From Rubellimicrobium thermophilum DSM 16684 (GTDB lineage Bacteria; Pseudomonadota; Alphaproteobacteria; Rhodobacterales; Rhodobacteraceae), in NCBI RefSeq assembly GCF_000442315.1, contig NZ_KE557322.1, positions 82,067 through 146,066 of the forward strand: a stretch of 64,000 nucleotides of DNA, in the 5' to 3' direction. Below, one piece after another: positions 18,326 to 27,163 of the stretch. The position numbers were made by a program, and so were the translations under genes. The notes beneath the pieces were generated by a model. That model worked only from the letters and a program-made list of their open reading frames with translations. It made no database searches and was not told the DNA's origin. The stretch's first letter is position 1, and every line of letters begins with the position of its first letter.

Positions 18326-19741
18326 ATGACCGATCCGCCCAGCCCTCCCCGGACAGATGCCGCCACAGACCCTGCCACCGCCCCGCTGCTGCCGGAGCGG
18401 CGGCCGGACTGGGTCGCGCTGCGCACCCTGACGGGGGCGCGCTGGGGTGGCGATCCGCCGGCCAGGTCGGCGGCCGTTGCGGTGGCGGCGGGGCCGCTCG
18501 GTGTAGCGGTGCCGCTGGGCCCTGTCTCGCTCGTCATCGGCGCCTCGATCCTCGTCAATCTCGTCGCCGGCGTAACGATGCCCCGCAGCCGCCGCCTGTC
18601 CGAGCGCGAGGCGGCCGCCCTGCTGACCTTCGACATCCTCCAGCTCGGCCTGCTGCTGGCGCTGACGGGGGGCCTGGCCAATCCCTTTGCGGTGCTGATC
18701 CTGGCCCCCGCCACCATCGCGGCCAGCGTGCTCGGCCCCCGGACGGCCCTGGCGCTGGGGGGGGTGACGCTCGCGCTGATCCCGGCGATCGGCCTGTGGC
18801 ATCTGCCGCTGACCGCAGCCGAAGGGCCCCTGGCCCCGCCCGCCCTGTTGCAGTGGGGCTTCGCGCTGGCCCTGGCCACGGGTGTGGTGTTCCTCGGCCT
18901 TTATGTGCGCAGCGTGACGGGCGAGCAGACGGCCATGGCCGACGCCCTGACCGCCACGCAGATGGCGCTGGCCCGGGCGCAGCGGCTTTCGGATCTCGAT
19001 GGCATGGTGGCGGCGGCGGCGCATGAGATGGGCACGCCGCTGGCCACCATCACCCTCGTCACCTCGGAGATGATCGCCGCTCTCGAAGAGAAAGACGACA
19101 TGCCCGATCGCGCGGCGCTGCTCGAGGATGCGCGGCTCCTGCGCGAACAGGCCGACCGCTGCCGCGACATCCTGCGCACCATGGGCCGCGAGGGGCGACG
19201 CGACCCCTATCTGGACCGCGCGCCCCTCTCGGCGGTGGTAGACGAAGCCGCCGCGCCCCATCGCGGCCGCGGCAAGAGGATCGTCGTGCTGACCCCCGAA
19301 GCCGCCGAAGGCCGCCAGCCCGATCTGCCGCGCCGCCCCGAGATCGTCCACGGCCTGCGCAACCTCGTGCAGAATGCCGTGGACTTCGCCAGCGAACGGG
19401 TGGAGATCCGGCTCGACTGGGGAGGCGGGCGCATCGCCGTGCGCATCCTGGACGATGGGCCCGGCTTTCCGCCCTCGCTGATCGGCCGTCTGGGCGATCC
19501 CTTCGTGACAGGGCGCGCCGGCGTGGCCGAACAGGGCGGCGATCCCGCCCGCCTTCGTCAGGGCTATGAGGGGATGGGCCTCGGCCTCTTCATCGCCAAG
19601 ACCCTGCTCGAACGCACGGGGGCGCGGATCGCTTTCGCCAACGGGCCGCAGGGGGGGGCGGTGGCCTCGGTCGTCTGGCCAGCCGAGGCCCTGACGCAGC
19701 CTGTGGCTGAAAATCCATACATGAAATCCTCTCAAGGTTGA
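18326..19741 (+). CDS. regB: Redox sensor histidine kinase RegB/PrrB (locally scrambled)
   Basis: Membrane sensor kinase that phosphorylates RegA under reducing conditions. Visible: DWVALRTL at the N-terminus, several transmembrane helices, the ubiquinone-binding heptad GGLANPF, the H-box AAAAHEMGTPLATI, the redox Cys in EQADRCRDILRTMGR, and the ATPase N, G1 and G2 boxes (NLVQNAVDFA, DDGPGFPP, GMGLGLFIAKTLLERTGA). In the first membrane helix the text reads RWGGDPPARSAAV; removing single bases at 18444-18447, 18455-18456 and 18469-18470 yields RWVAIAGQVAAV, the family sequence. TTGACA at 18280-18285 could be its -35. The stop is one base before a CtrA box. Confidence 0.93.
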   Translation: MTDPPSPPRTDAATDPATAPLLPERRPDWVALRTLTGARWGGDPPARSAAVAVAAGPLGVAVPLGPVSLVIGASILVNLVAGVTMPRSRRLSEREAAALLTFDILQLGLLLALTGGLANPFAVLILAPATIAASVLGPRTALALGGVTLALIPAIGLWHLPLTAAEGPLAPPALLQWGFALALATGVVFLGLYVRSVTGEQTAMADALTATQMALARAQRLSDLDGMVAAAAHEMGTPLATITLVTSEMIAALEEKDDMPDRAALLEDARLLREQADRCRDILRTMGREGRRDPYLDRAPLSAVVDEAAAPHRGRGKRIVVLTPEAAEGRQPDLPRRPEIVHGLRNLVQNAVDFASERVEIRLDWGGGRIAVRILDDGPGFPPSLIGRLGDPFVTGRAGVAEQGGDPARLRQGYEGMGLGLFIAKTLLERTGARIAFANGPQGGAVASVVWPAEALTQPVAENPYMKSSQG

Positions 19742-19742
19742 A

Positions 19743-19757
19743 TTAACGAAGATTTAA
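19743..19757. promoter_or_regulatory. CtrA-binding box upstream of divL-like gene
   Basis: TTAACGAAGATTTAA is an exact TTAA-N7-TTAA, the full CtrA recognition sequence, and its right half extends to TTAACCA. AT-rich words of this kind are very rare in this GC-rich window. It lies 80 bases before the start of the DivL-like gene, whose product acts upstream of CtrA in relatives. Binding is inferred. Confidence 0.75.
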
Positions 19758-19836
19758 CCATTTGCGCCGATCCTCGCCGTACCGGGCAGGCCACGGCACC
19801 GCCTGCGTCCCGGGGCCGGAACAGCGGGGGACGGGG

Positions 19837-21707
19837 ATGACAGCTCTGATGGACAGCATGGCCGCGGGGCTCTTCGCGCTGGTCGGTGGGCTTTTGATCG
19901 CGCTGGTGCTGGCCCGGCTCGGCCCGGCGCGGATGGGCGGGATGGCCCCACTGGGCAGCCTGGCCGCGGAAGAGGCCGTGTTTCTCTTCAACGGCGCCGA
20001 ACTGATCGATGCCACGGCCGCGGCGCGGCAGCTCCTGCGCGGGGCGGGAACATCCCTGAAGACCGTGGCCGGGTCGGATCGGGGCGCGAAGTCGCCGGCA
20101 GGTTCCACGGACGAACCGTCGGCAGCCGCCGGGCCCGGTGGGGGCGGCGACCGGGAACGGGTGGTCGCCCTGCTCGGTCGCCGGTTCGGCCCCGATCTGA
20201 CGCGGCGTCTGGCCGGCCTGGCGCCGGAGGGGCGCCTGCTGCTCACCGCGCCGGATGGGTCCACCCTGCTGGCCGAAGCCGAGGCCCCGCTGCTGCGGCT
20301 GAGTCTTCGGCCCGGGCCCGATGGAGGAACGTCACTGGACCGCCTCGCCCTCGAGGTGCTGCAGGAGGAACTCGATCTGCTGCGCGGCCTGGCCGGGGAA
20401 TCGCCCCAGCCGGCCTGGGCGCTCGATGCGGGCGGAACGGTGATCTGGGCCAATCGGGCCTATCTGGCCCTGTCGGACCTGATGCAGGACGGCGCGCCGG
20501 CCCCACCGGCCGCCGAGCCCGAAACGCCGGAGGCCGAGGCCTCTCCTCCGCCCGGCGCCTTCTGGCCGACCGTGCCGCTCTTCGGGCCGCCCCCCGCGCT
20601 GACCGGCAACGAACCCGTCACGCGCCGTCTGTCGCTCTCTCCCCCCGGCTCGCGCGAGCCCTTGTGGTATGAGGTCACGAGCGTCCGGCACGGGAGCGGG
20701 AGCCTGCATTTCGCTGCCGACGCCACCGGAGCCGTGCGGGCCGAGACAGCCCGCCACGACCTCGTGCGGGCGCTGGGCAAGACCTTCGCCCATCTGTCCA
20801 CGGGTCTGGCCGTCTTCGACCGCAGCCGGCGGCTCGTGCTCTTCAACCCCGCCTTCGTCGAGATGACGGGCCTGCCCCCGCCCTTCCTCGCCGCCCGCCC
20901 GCGCGTGCAGACCGTGCTCGACCGGCTGCGCGATGCCCGGCCTTCCTGCCCGAGCCGCGCCATTATGCAAGCTGGCGGGACCAGCTCGCCGCGCTCGAGG
21001 CCGAGGCCCGGCGCGACCGCTATTGCGAGACCTGGTCGCTCCCCGGCGAGCGGACCTGGCGCGTCACGGGGCGCCCTCATCCCGATGGCGCGCTGGTCTT
21101 CCTGTTCGAGGACATCAGCGAGGAGATGGGCCTGGCGCGGCGCTTCCGGGCCGAGATCGACTGCCTGCGCGCGGTGCTCGATGCCATGGGCGAGGCGGTG
21201 GCCGTGTTCGGTCCCTCGGGCGCGCTGTGCCTGGCCAATGCGGCCTATCGGCAGCTCTGGGGCGGGGCCGGGGACAGCGGACCGGCAGCAGGCAGCCGCG
21301 ACAGCCTGGCCGAGCGCGATATCGGCGAGGAGGCCGCGCGATGGGAGGCGGCCTGTGTCCCCTCGCCGGTCTGGGCCGAGCTGCGCGAGGGGCGGGCCAT
21401 GCGAAGCTGGAAGGCCGGGATCCTGCTGCGGGACGGGCGCTCCGTGAGCGCCTCGACCGAACGGCTGCCGGGGGGGATGACGCTCGCCCGATTCCGGGAG
21501 GAGGCGCCCCCCGGAGCCCCGCTGAAGGCCAGCAGGGCGACCCGGCCCACCCTGTCCTCCGGCAACTCCCCGGCTGTCCTGGCACTGGGCGAGGAGGCGG
21601 CCTGCTGGACGCCGGCGGAGAGCCGGACAAGCCGCGGCCCCCGGCGGCGTCCGGGCCGCCGCCGCTCTGCCCGGACCGGGCAGACGGCTCCGCAGGAGAC
21701 CGTCTAG
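19837..21707 (+). CDS. divL: PAS-domain protein, probable DivL (frameshifted)
   Basis: In Rhodobacter the PAS protein DivL modulates the CckA-ChpT-CtrA phosphorelay. The gene here encodes one N-terminal transmembrane segment (GLFALVGGLLIALVLARL), a variable Gly/Pro region, and at least two to three PAS-like modules (AWALDAGGTVIWANRAYLAL; HLSTGLAVFDRSRRLVLFNPAF; AVLDAMGEAVAVFGPSGALC). No kinase ATPase domain is present, as in short rhodobacterial DivL. Near 20937-20943 one base is missing; the correct frame continues LPEPRHYASWRDQLAALEAE, giving about 623 residues. Its position directly upstream of tsaE-amgK-murU-addB and behind a perfect CtrA box supports the name. Confidence 0.7.
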
Positions 21708-21872
21708 GGCGGTTGGTCGGCTGTTCCGCGGTCGCTCTCCCGGTCGCTTCCCCGGCCGACTTCCTCCGGCGGGACCGGACGGCACAGGGCGAGGACGAGG
21801 AAAAGCGGACAGCACGGGGTCGGCCTGCTCCGGCCTCTGGTCCTCGGCGCCGGGGGGGCCTAGTCTCGCCTC

Positions 21873-22376
21873 ATGGTCTTGACGGATCCGATCGCCCTTC
21901 CGCAGGAGGAGGACATGACGCGCCTGGCCGCGGCGCTGGCCCGACGGCTCGGGGCGGGGGATACGCTGCTGCTCGATGGTCCGGTCGGCGCGGGCAAGAC
22001 CACCTTCGCCCGCGCTCTGATCCGGGCCCGGCTGGGTGACCCGGAGGCCGAGGTGCCCTCGCCCACCTTCACCCTGGTCCAGACCTATGGCGAGGGGCCG
22101 GAGGCCATCTGGCATGCCGATCTCTATCGTCTTTCGGGACCGGAGGAGATCCTGGAGACGGGACTGGCCGATGCCTTCGGCCGCGCGCTCTGCCTCGTCG
22201 AATGGCCGGGCCGGCTCGGGGCCCTGGCCCCGCGCGATGCGCTGACGCTGCGCCTCGACCACCGGGGCCCGACAGGGGACGAGGGACGGATCGGAGTCTT
22301 CGAGGGCCCCGACCCCTGGGCGGACCGCCTTGCCGGTCTTGCGCAGGGCATCCCTGCGGAGGCGGCCCGTGGCTGA
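21873..22376 (+). CDS. tsaE: tRNA threonylcarbamoyladenosine ATPase TsaE
   Basis: ATPase partner of TsaB/TsaD in t6A37 synthesis. The 167-residue protein has the P-loop [39 protein letters not shown] and the VEWPGRLG motif, all typical. It is probably the first of four tightly overlapping genes (tsaE-amgK-murU-addB). Confidence 0.96.
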   Translation: MVLTDPIALPQEEDMTRLAAALARRLGAGDTLLLDGPVGAGKTTFARALIRARLGDPEAEVPSPTFTLVQTYGEGPEAIWHADLYRLSGPEEILETGLADAFGRALCLVEWPGRLGALAPRDALTLRLDHRGPTGDEGRIGVFEGPDPWADRLAGLAQGIPAEAARG

Positions 22377-23382
22377 ACGGGCGGCAGGACAGGGAGGCGC
22401 AGGGTCGGCCGCGAGCCGCCGCCCGGCCCCTGCCCCATCGGACGACCCGGTGGCAGCCTTCCTGGCCGCCTCGCCCTGCGCCGGCTGGAGGCGCCAGCCC
22501 CTGGCGGGGGATGCCTCGGCGCGGCGCTACGAACGTCTGACCGCCCCGGACGGGCGCAGCGCGGTGCTGATGGATGCGCGGGCCGAACCCGCCTCGGTCG
22601 CCCCCTTCCTGCGCATCGCCGCGCATCTGCGGGGTCTGGGCCTGGCCGCGCCGACCGTTCTGGCCGAAGGCGAAGGGGTCCTGCTGCTCGAGGATCTGGG
22701 CCCCGAGACGCTGGCCGCCCGTCTGGCCCGCAGGCCCGGCGAGGCGCCGCGGCTCTACGGGGCGGCCGTGGACCTGCTCCTGCGGCTGCAGGCCGCGCCG
22801 CCGCCTGCCGGTCTTGCGGCGCTGACGCCGCAGCGCCTGGCAGGGATGATCGCCCCCCTCTGGGAACATTTCCTGCCCCGAACCGATGCCCGTCTTGCCG
22901 CAGGGATCGGGGAAGGGCTGCAGGACGCGCTCGAGCGGCATGCGCCGCAGCCTTCGGTCCTCTCCCTGCGCGATTTCCATGCCGAAAACCTGATCTGGCG
23001 ACCGCAGCGCAAGGGACTCGACCGCCTCGGCCTGCTCGATTTCCAGGATGCGGTGCTCGCGCCGCCCGAATATGATCTCGCCTCGCTCCTGCGCGATGCG
23101 CGGCGCGACACCGATGCAGAGCTGCGCGCCGCCATGACCCGCCGTTTTGCCGAAGGAACAGGCCGCAGCGAAGCGGCCGTGGCCGCCGCGGCTGCGGTGC
23201 TCGGGCTTGCGCGGAACCTGCGTATCCTCGGCATCTTTGCCCGGCTGGCGCAGGAACGGGGACGGACCGGCTATCTCGCCTTCGTCCCGCGGCTGCGCGC
23301 GCATCTGGCGGGGGATCTGGCCCATCCCGCGCTGGCGGCGCTGGCGCCCCTGCTGCGCCGTGCCCTGGGGGATCCGGCATGA
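22369..23382 (+). CDS. amgK: N-acetylmuramate/N-acetylglucosamine kinase AmgK
   Basis: Aminoglycoside-phosphotransferase-fold kinase that phosphorylates the anomeric position of MurNAc/GlcNAc in the peptidoglycan recycling bypass. Features: GDASARRYERL near the N-terminus, LLLEDLGPETLAARL, the catalytic loop LRDFHAENLIW and the metal-binding LLDFQDAVLAPPEYDLASLL. I choose the GTG at 22369, which overlaps the tsaE stop by eight bases, over a longer in-frame start inside tsaE. It precedes murU, its pathway partner. Confidence 0.92.
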   Translation: MAERAAGQGGAGSAASRRPAPAPSDDPVAAFLAASPCAGWRRQPLAGDASARRYERLTAPDGRSAVLMDARAEPASVAPFLRIAAHLRGLGLAAPTVLAEGEGVLLLEDLGPETLAARLARRPGEAPRLYGAAVDLLLRLQAAPPPAGLAALTPQRLAGMIAPLWEHFLPRTDARLAAGIGEGLQDALERHAPQPSVLSLRDFHAENLIWRPQRKGLDRLGLLDFQDAVLAPPEYDLASLLRDARRDTDAELRAAMTRRFAEGTGRSEAAVAAAAAVLGLARNLRILGIFARLAQERGRTGYLAFVPRLRAHLAGDLAHPALAALAPLLRRALGDPA

Positions 23383-24086
23383 CGCGCCCGCTGATGATCT
23401 TCGCGGCCGGTCTGGGCACGCGGATGGGCGCTCTCACCGCCGACCGGCCGAAGCCGCTGATCCCCGTGGCCGGACGGGCGCTGATCGACCATGCGCTTGA
23501 CCTGGCGCGCGGCGCGCGGGCCGCACCGGTCGTCGTCAACCTGCACTGGAAGGCGGCGATGCTGCGCCATCACCTCGCCGGGGCGGGGGTGCGCTTCTCG
23601 GACGAATCGGACCGCCTGCTCGAGACGGGAGGCGGCCTGCGCGCGGCGCTGCCCCTGCTGGGACCCGAGGCCGCCTGCGGGCCGCTCTGGACGCTCAACA
23701 GCGATGCCGTCTGGACCGGACCGAACCCTCTCCTGATGCTGGACTCCGCCTGGCGGGAGGGGATGGAGGCGCTGCTGCTGCTCGTGCCGAGGGGGGGAGC
23801 CGTGGGCTATCGGGGGGCGGGCGATTTCGCGATGGATGCCGAAGGGCGCCTGTCGCGCGGGGGCCCCTTCGTCTTCACCGGCGCGCAGATGCTGCGCAGC
23901 GAAGGGCTCGCGGCGATTCCCGACCCGGTCTTCTCGCTCAACCGGCTGTGGGACAGGATGGAGGCACGGGGCAGGCTGTTCGGCGTTCTCCATCCGGGGG
24001 GCTGGGCCGATGTCGGCCGCCCCGAGGGGATCGCGCTGGCCGAGGCGCTGCTGGCCGGGGCGCTGCCGCAGGACGCCGCGCCATGA
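23379..24086 (+). CDS. murU: N-acetylmuramate-1-phosphate uridylyltransferase MurU
   Basis: Nucleotidyltransferase that converts MurNAc-1-P to UDP-MurNAc, bypassing the fosfomycin-sensitive step. The 235-residue protein opens with the nucleotidyltransferase signature AAGLGTRMGALTADRPKPLIP, followed by VVNLHWKAAMLRHHL, ETGGGLRAALPLLG, and the metal Asp in LNSDAVW. ATGA overlaps join it to amgK and addB. Confidence 0.94.
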   Translation: MTRPLMIFAAGLGTRMGALTADRPKPLIPVAGRALIDHALDLARGARAAPVVVNLHWKAAMLRHHLAGAGVRFSDESDRLLETGGGLRAALPLLGPEAACGPLWTLNSDAVWTGPNPLLMLDSAWREGMEALLLLVPRGGAVGYRGAGDFAMDAEGRLSRGGPFVFTGAQMLRSEGLAAIPDPVFSLNRLWDRMEARGRLFGVLHPGGWADVGRPEGIALAEALLAGALPQDAAP

Positions 24087-27066
24087 CCGCCGCGCTGTTC
24101 GACAGCCCCGCGCCGCGTGTCTTCGGCCTGCCGCCCGGGCTGCCCTTCGCCGCCGCGCTGACAGAGGGACTGGCCGCACGGCTCGCGGGGGCGCCGCCCG
24201 AGGCCTGGGGGCGGATCACCCTTTATCTCCCCGCCCGGCGGATGCTGCGCGCCGTGCGCGATGCGCTCGAGGCGCGCGGACCGGGGCTGTTGCCCCGCCT
24301 GCGCCTGCTGTCCGAAGTCGCGCTCGACCCGGCCTGGGTCGGCCTGCCGCCGCCCGTTCCCCCCTTGCGCCGCCGGCTCGAACTGGCCCGGCTCGTCGGG
24401 GCGCTGCTCGAGAAGGAACCCGATCTCGCCCCCCGCGCGCATCTCTACGACCTGGCCGACAGTCTCGCGCAACTGATGGAGGAGATGCAGGGCGAGGGCG
24501 TGCCCCCGGCGGCCATCGCCAGGCTCGAGCCGACGGATCTTGCCGATCTCTCGGGTCATTGGGAGCGCAGCCTGCGCTTCCTGCGGATCCTCGAGCCCTG
24601 GTTCGGCGAGGGCGGCGCTCCGGAGGGAGAGGGCCGGCTGCGTCAGGTGGCCGAACGCCTCTGCACCCTGTGGGAGAGCGCGCCGCCGCAGGATCCCGTG
24701 ATCGTCGCCGGCGCGACGGGGGCGCAGGGGGGTGCCCGCCTGCTGATGGAGGCGGTCGCCCGCCTGCCGCAGGGCGCAGTTGTGCTGCCCGCCTTCGACT
24801 TCGACCTGCCCGAACCGGTGTGGGAGGGCTTCGATTCGCCCCTGACGGGCGAGGATCACCCCCAGTTCCGCTTCGCCTGCCTGCTGCGCCGGCTCGGCCT
24901 GTCGCCCCGCTCCGTCCGCCCCTGGACCGTGAGGGAGGCCCCGGTGCCCGCCCGCGCGAGGCTGATCAGCCTCGCGCTGCGCCCGCCCCCCGTGACCGAT
25001 CAATGGCTTGCCGAGGGGCCTGCCCTGGGGGATCTGCGCCCCGCCTGCGCGGGGCTGACGCTTCTGGAGGCCCCTTCGCCCCGGTTCGAGGCCGAGGCCA
25101 TCGCCGCGCGCATGCGTGACGGAATCGCACGCGGGGAGACCTGCGCCCTCGTCACAGCCGACCGCAGCCTTGCGCGCCGTGTCGCGGCGGCGCTCGACCG
25201 CTGGGGGGGGTGGTGCCGGACGACAGCGCTGGCATGCCGCTCGGACTCTCGCCGCCGGGCCGGTTCCTGCGGCAGGTGGCACGGCTGATCGGCACGCGAC
25301 CCACGGCCGCCGATCTGCTGGCGCTGCTCAAGCATCCGCTCTGCCATGCCGGACCGGGGCGGGGGACGCATCTGCGCCATGTCCAGACGCTCGAACTCGC
25401 CCTGCGCCGACATGGCCCCCCCTTTCCCGACGCGGCCTCGCTGGCCGCTTTCGCCGAGCGGGAGCAGCGCGCGGGCCGGGCCGATCCGGACCTTGCCGCC
25501 TGGGCCGCCTGGGTGGGAGAACTGCTCGGGCGTCTTGCCCCGGACGGGGTCCGTCCCCTGCCCGATCTGCTGCGCCTTCATCTCGAGGTCGCGGAAATGG
25601 CGGCCCGCGGGGCCGGGGCCGCCGAGGGCAGCGGCACGCTCTGGGATGCGGCGGCCGGACGCGAGGCACGGGCCGCCTGCGCGGATCTGTCGCGGCATGC
25701 CGAGGCAGGGGGGCCGTTTTCGCCCTTCGACTATGTGGGACTGTTCGACGGCATCCTCGCCTCGCGCGAGGTGCGCGAGCGTGACCGCGGACATCCGCAG
25801 GCGCTGATCCTCGGCCCGCGCGAGGCCGCCGCACAGCAGGCGGATCTGGTGATCCTCGGGGGGCTCAACGAGGGCGTCTGGCCGCCGGCGCCGCGGCCCG
25901 ATCCCTGGCTCAACCGCCGCCTGCGCGAAAGGGCGGGCCTGCCTCTGCCCGAACGCGAGATCGGCCTTGCGGCGCTCGACTTCGTCACCGCCCTCAATGC
26001 GCCGCAGGTCTGGATCACCCGCAGCCTGCGCAGCGACGACGCCCCCCTGCTGCCGTCGCGCTGGCTCGTGCGGCTTCTCAACCTCCTCGAAGGTCTGCCT
26101 GCGGCGCAGGGGGGGGGCGATGCGCTGGCGGCCATGCGCGCAGGGGGGGCGCAATGGCTCCTTCTGGCCGAGACCCTGAGCCGCCCGCAGACCCGCATCG
26201 CCCCGGCGCGCCGTCCCTCGCCCCGTCCGCCGGCGGCGGCGCGGCCGCGGCGCTTCTCGGTCACGCAGTTCGCCCGTCTCTACCGCAACCCCTATGCCAT
26301 CTACGCCGAACAGATCCTGCGCCTCGCGCCGCTCGATCCGCTGCGGCCCGAGCCCGAATCGCAGCTGCGCGGCACGCTGATCCACCGGGCGCTCGAGCGG
26401 GTCTTCCGGGACGGGTTCGACCCCGAGGCCCCGCAGGCCCGCGACCGCCTGACCGAGGCCGTCGCCCGCAGCCTTGCCGAAGGCTGTGCCTGGCCCGTTC
26501 AGGGACGGTTCTGGCTGGAGGGCTTCGCGCAGGGGATCGACGATTTTCTCGCCCATGAGCGGCAGCGGCGCAGCCTGGGCCAGCCGCAGCATTTCGAGAT
26601 CAAGGGCGAGATCCGCGTCGATGTCGGCGGAGAGCCCTTCGTTCTGACGGGCAAGGCCGACCGTCTGGATACCGACGCCGATGGCGCGCTGTGGATCTAC
26701 GACTACAAGACCGGCAGGGCTCCCACCGAAAGGCAGCAGGAGCTGTTCGACAAGCAGCTTCTCCTGCTGGCCGCGATGGCCGAACGCGGCGCCTTCGGCG
26801 CGATCGGGCGGGCCAGGGTGGCCGGGGCGGCCTTCCTCACCCTCGGACAGGCGGTGAAGACGGTCCCTGCCCCGCTCGATCGGCATCCGCCGGACCGGAT
26901 CTGGAGCGAACTGCAGGAGGTTCTCGCGCTCTGGAGCAATCCTGCACGCGGCTATACCGCCCGCATGGCCGCCGAACGGACCGACGAGACCGACGAATAC
27001 GATCATCTGGCCCGCTTCGGGGAATGGAGCCTCGACGAGGATCCGCTGCCCGAGGATCTGGGATGA
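24083..27066 (+). CDS. addB: Double-strand break repair protein AddB (frameshifted)
   Basis: Subunit of the AddAB helicase-nuclease that resects DNA ends for RecA. The N-terminal inactivated-helicase region begins ALFDSPAPRVFGLPPGLPFA; the middle has the GGLNEGVWPPAPRPDPWLNRR motif; the C-terminal RecB-type nuclease shows RFSVTQFARLYRNPYAIYA, GTLIHRALERVF, and the catalytic ADRLDTDADGALWIYDYKTG. The frame breaks in eight G at 25203-25210; adding one base gives RWGGVVPDDSAGMPLGLSPP. Corrected length is about 994 residues, normal for alphaproteobacteria. Followed 97 bases later by addA. Confidence 0.94.
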
Positions 27067-27163
27067 GATGGCCCGGATCCTCCGGCCCGGCCATCTCGCA
27101 TCCGGGGGGCCGGGCTGCTAGGCTCTGCCCTGCCGGCCCCGCTCAGGGAGAGCCCTCCTCCGC

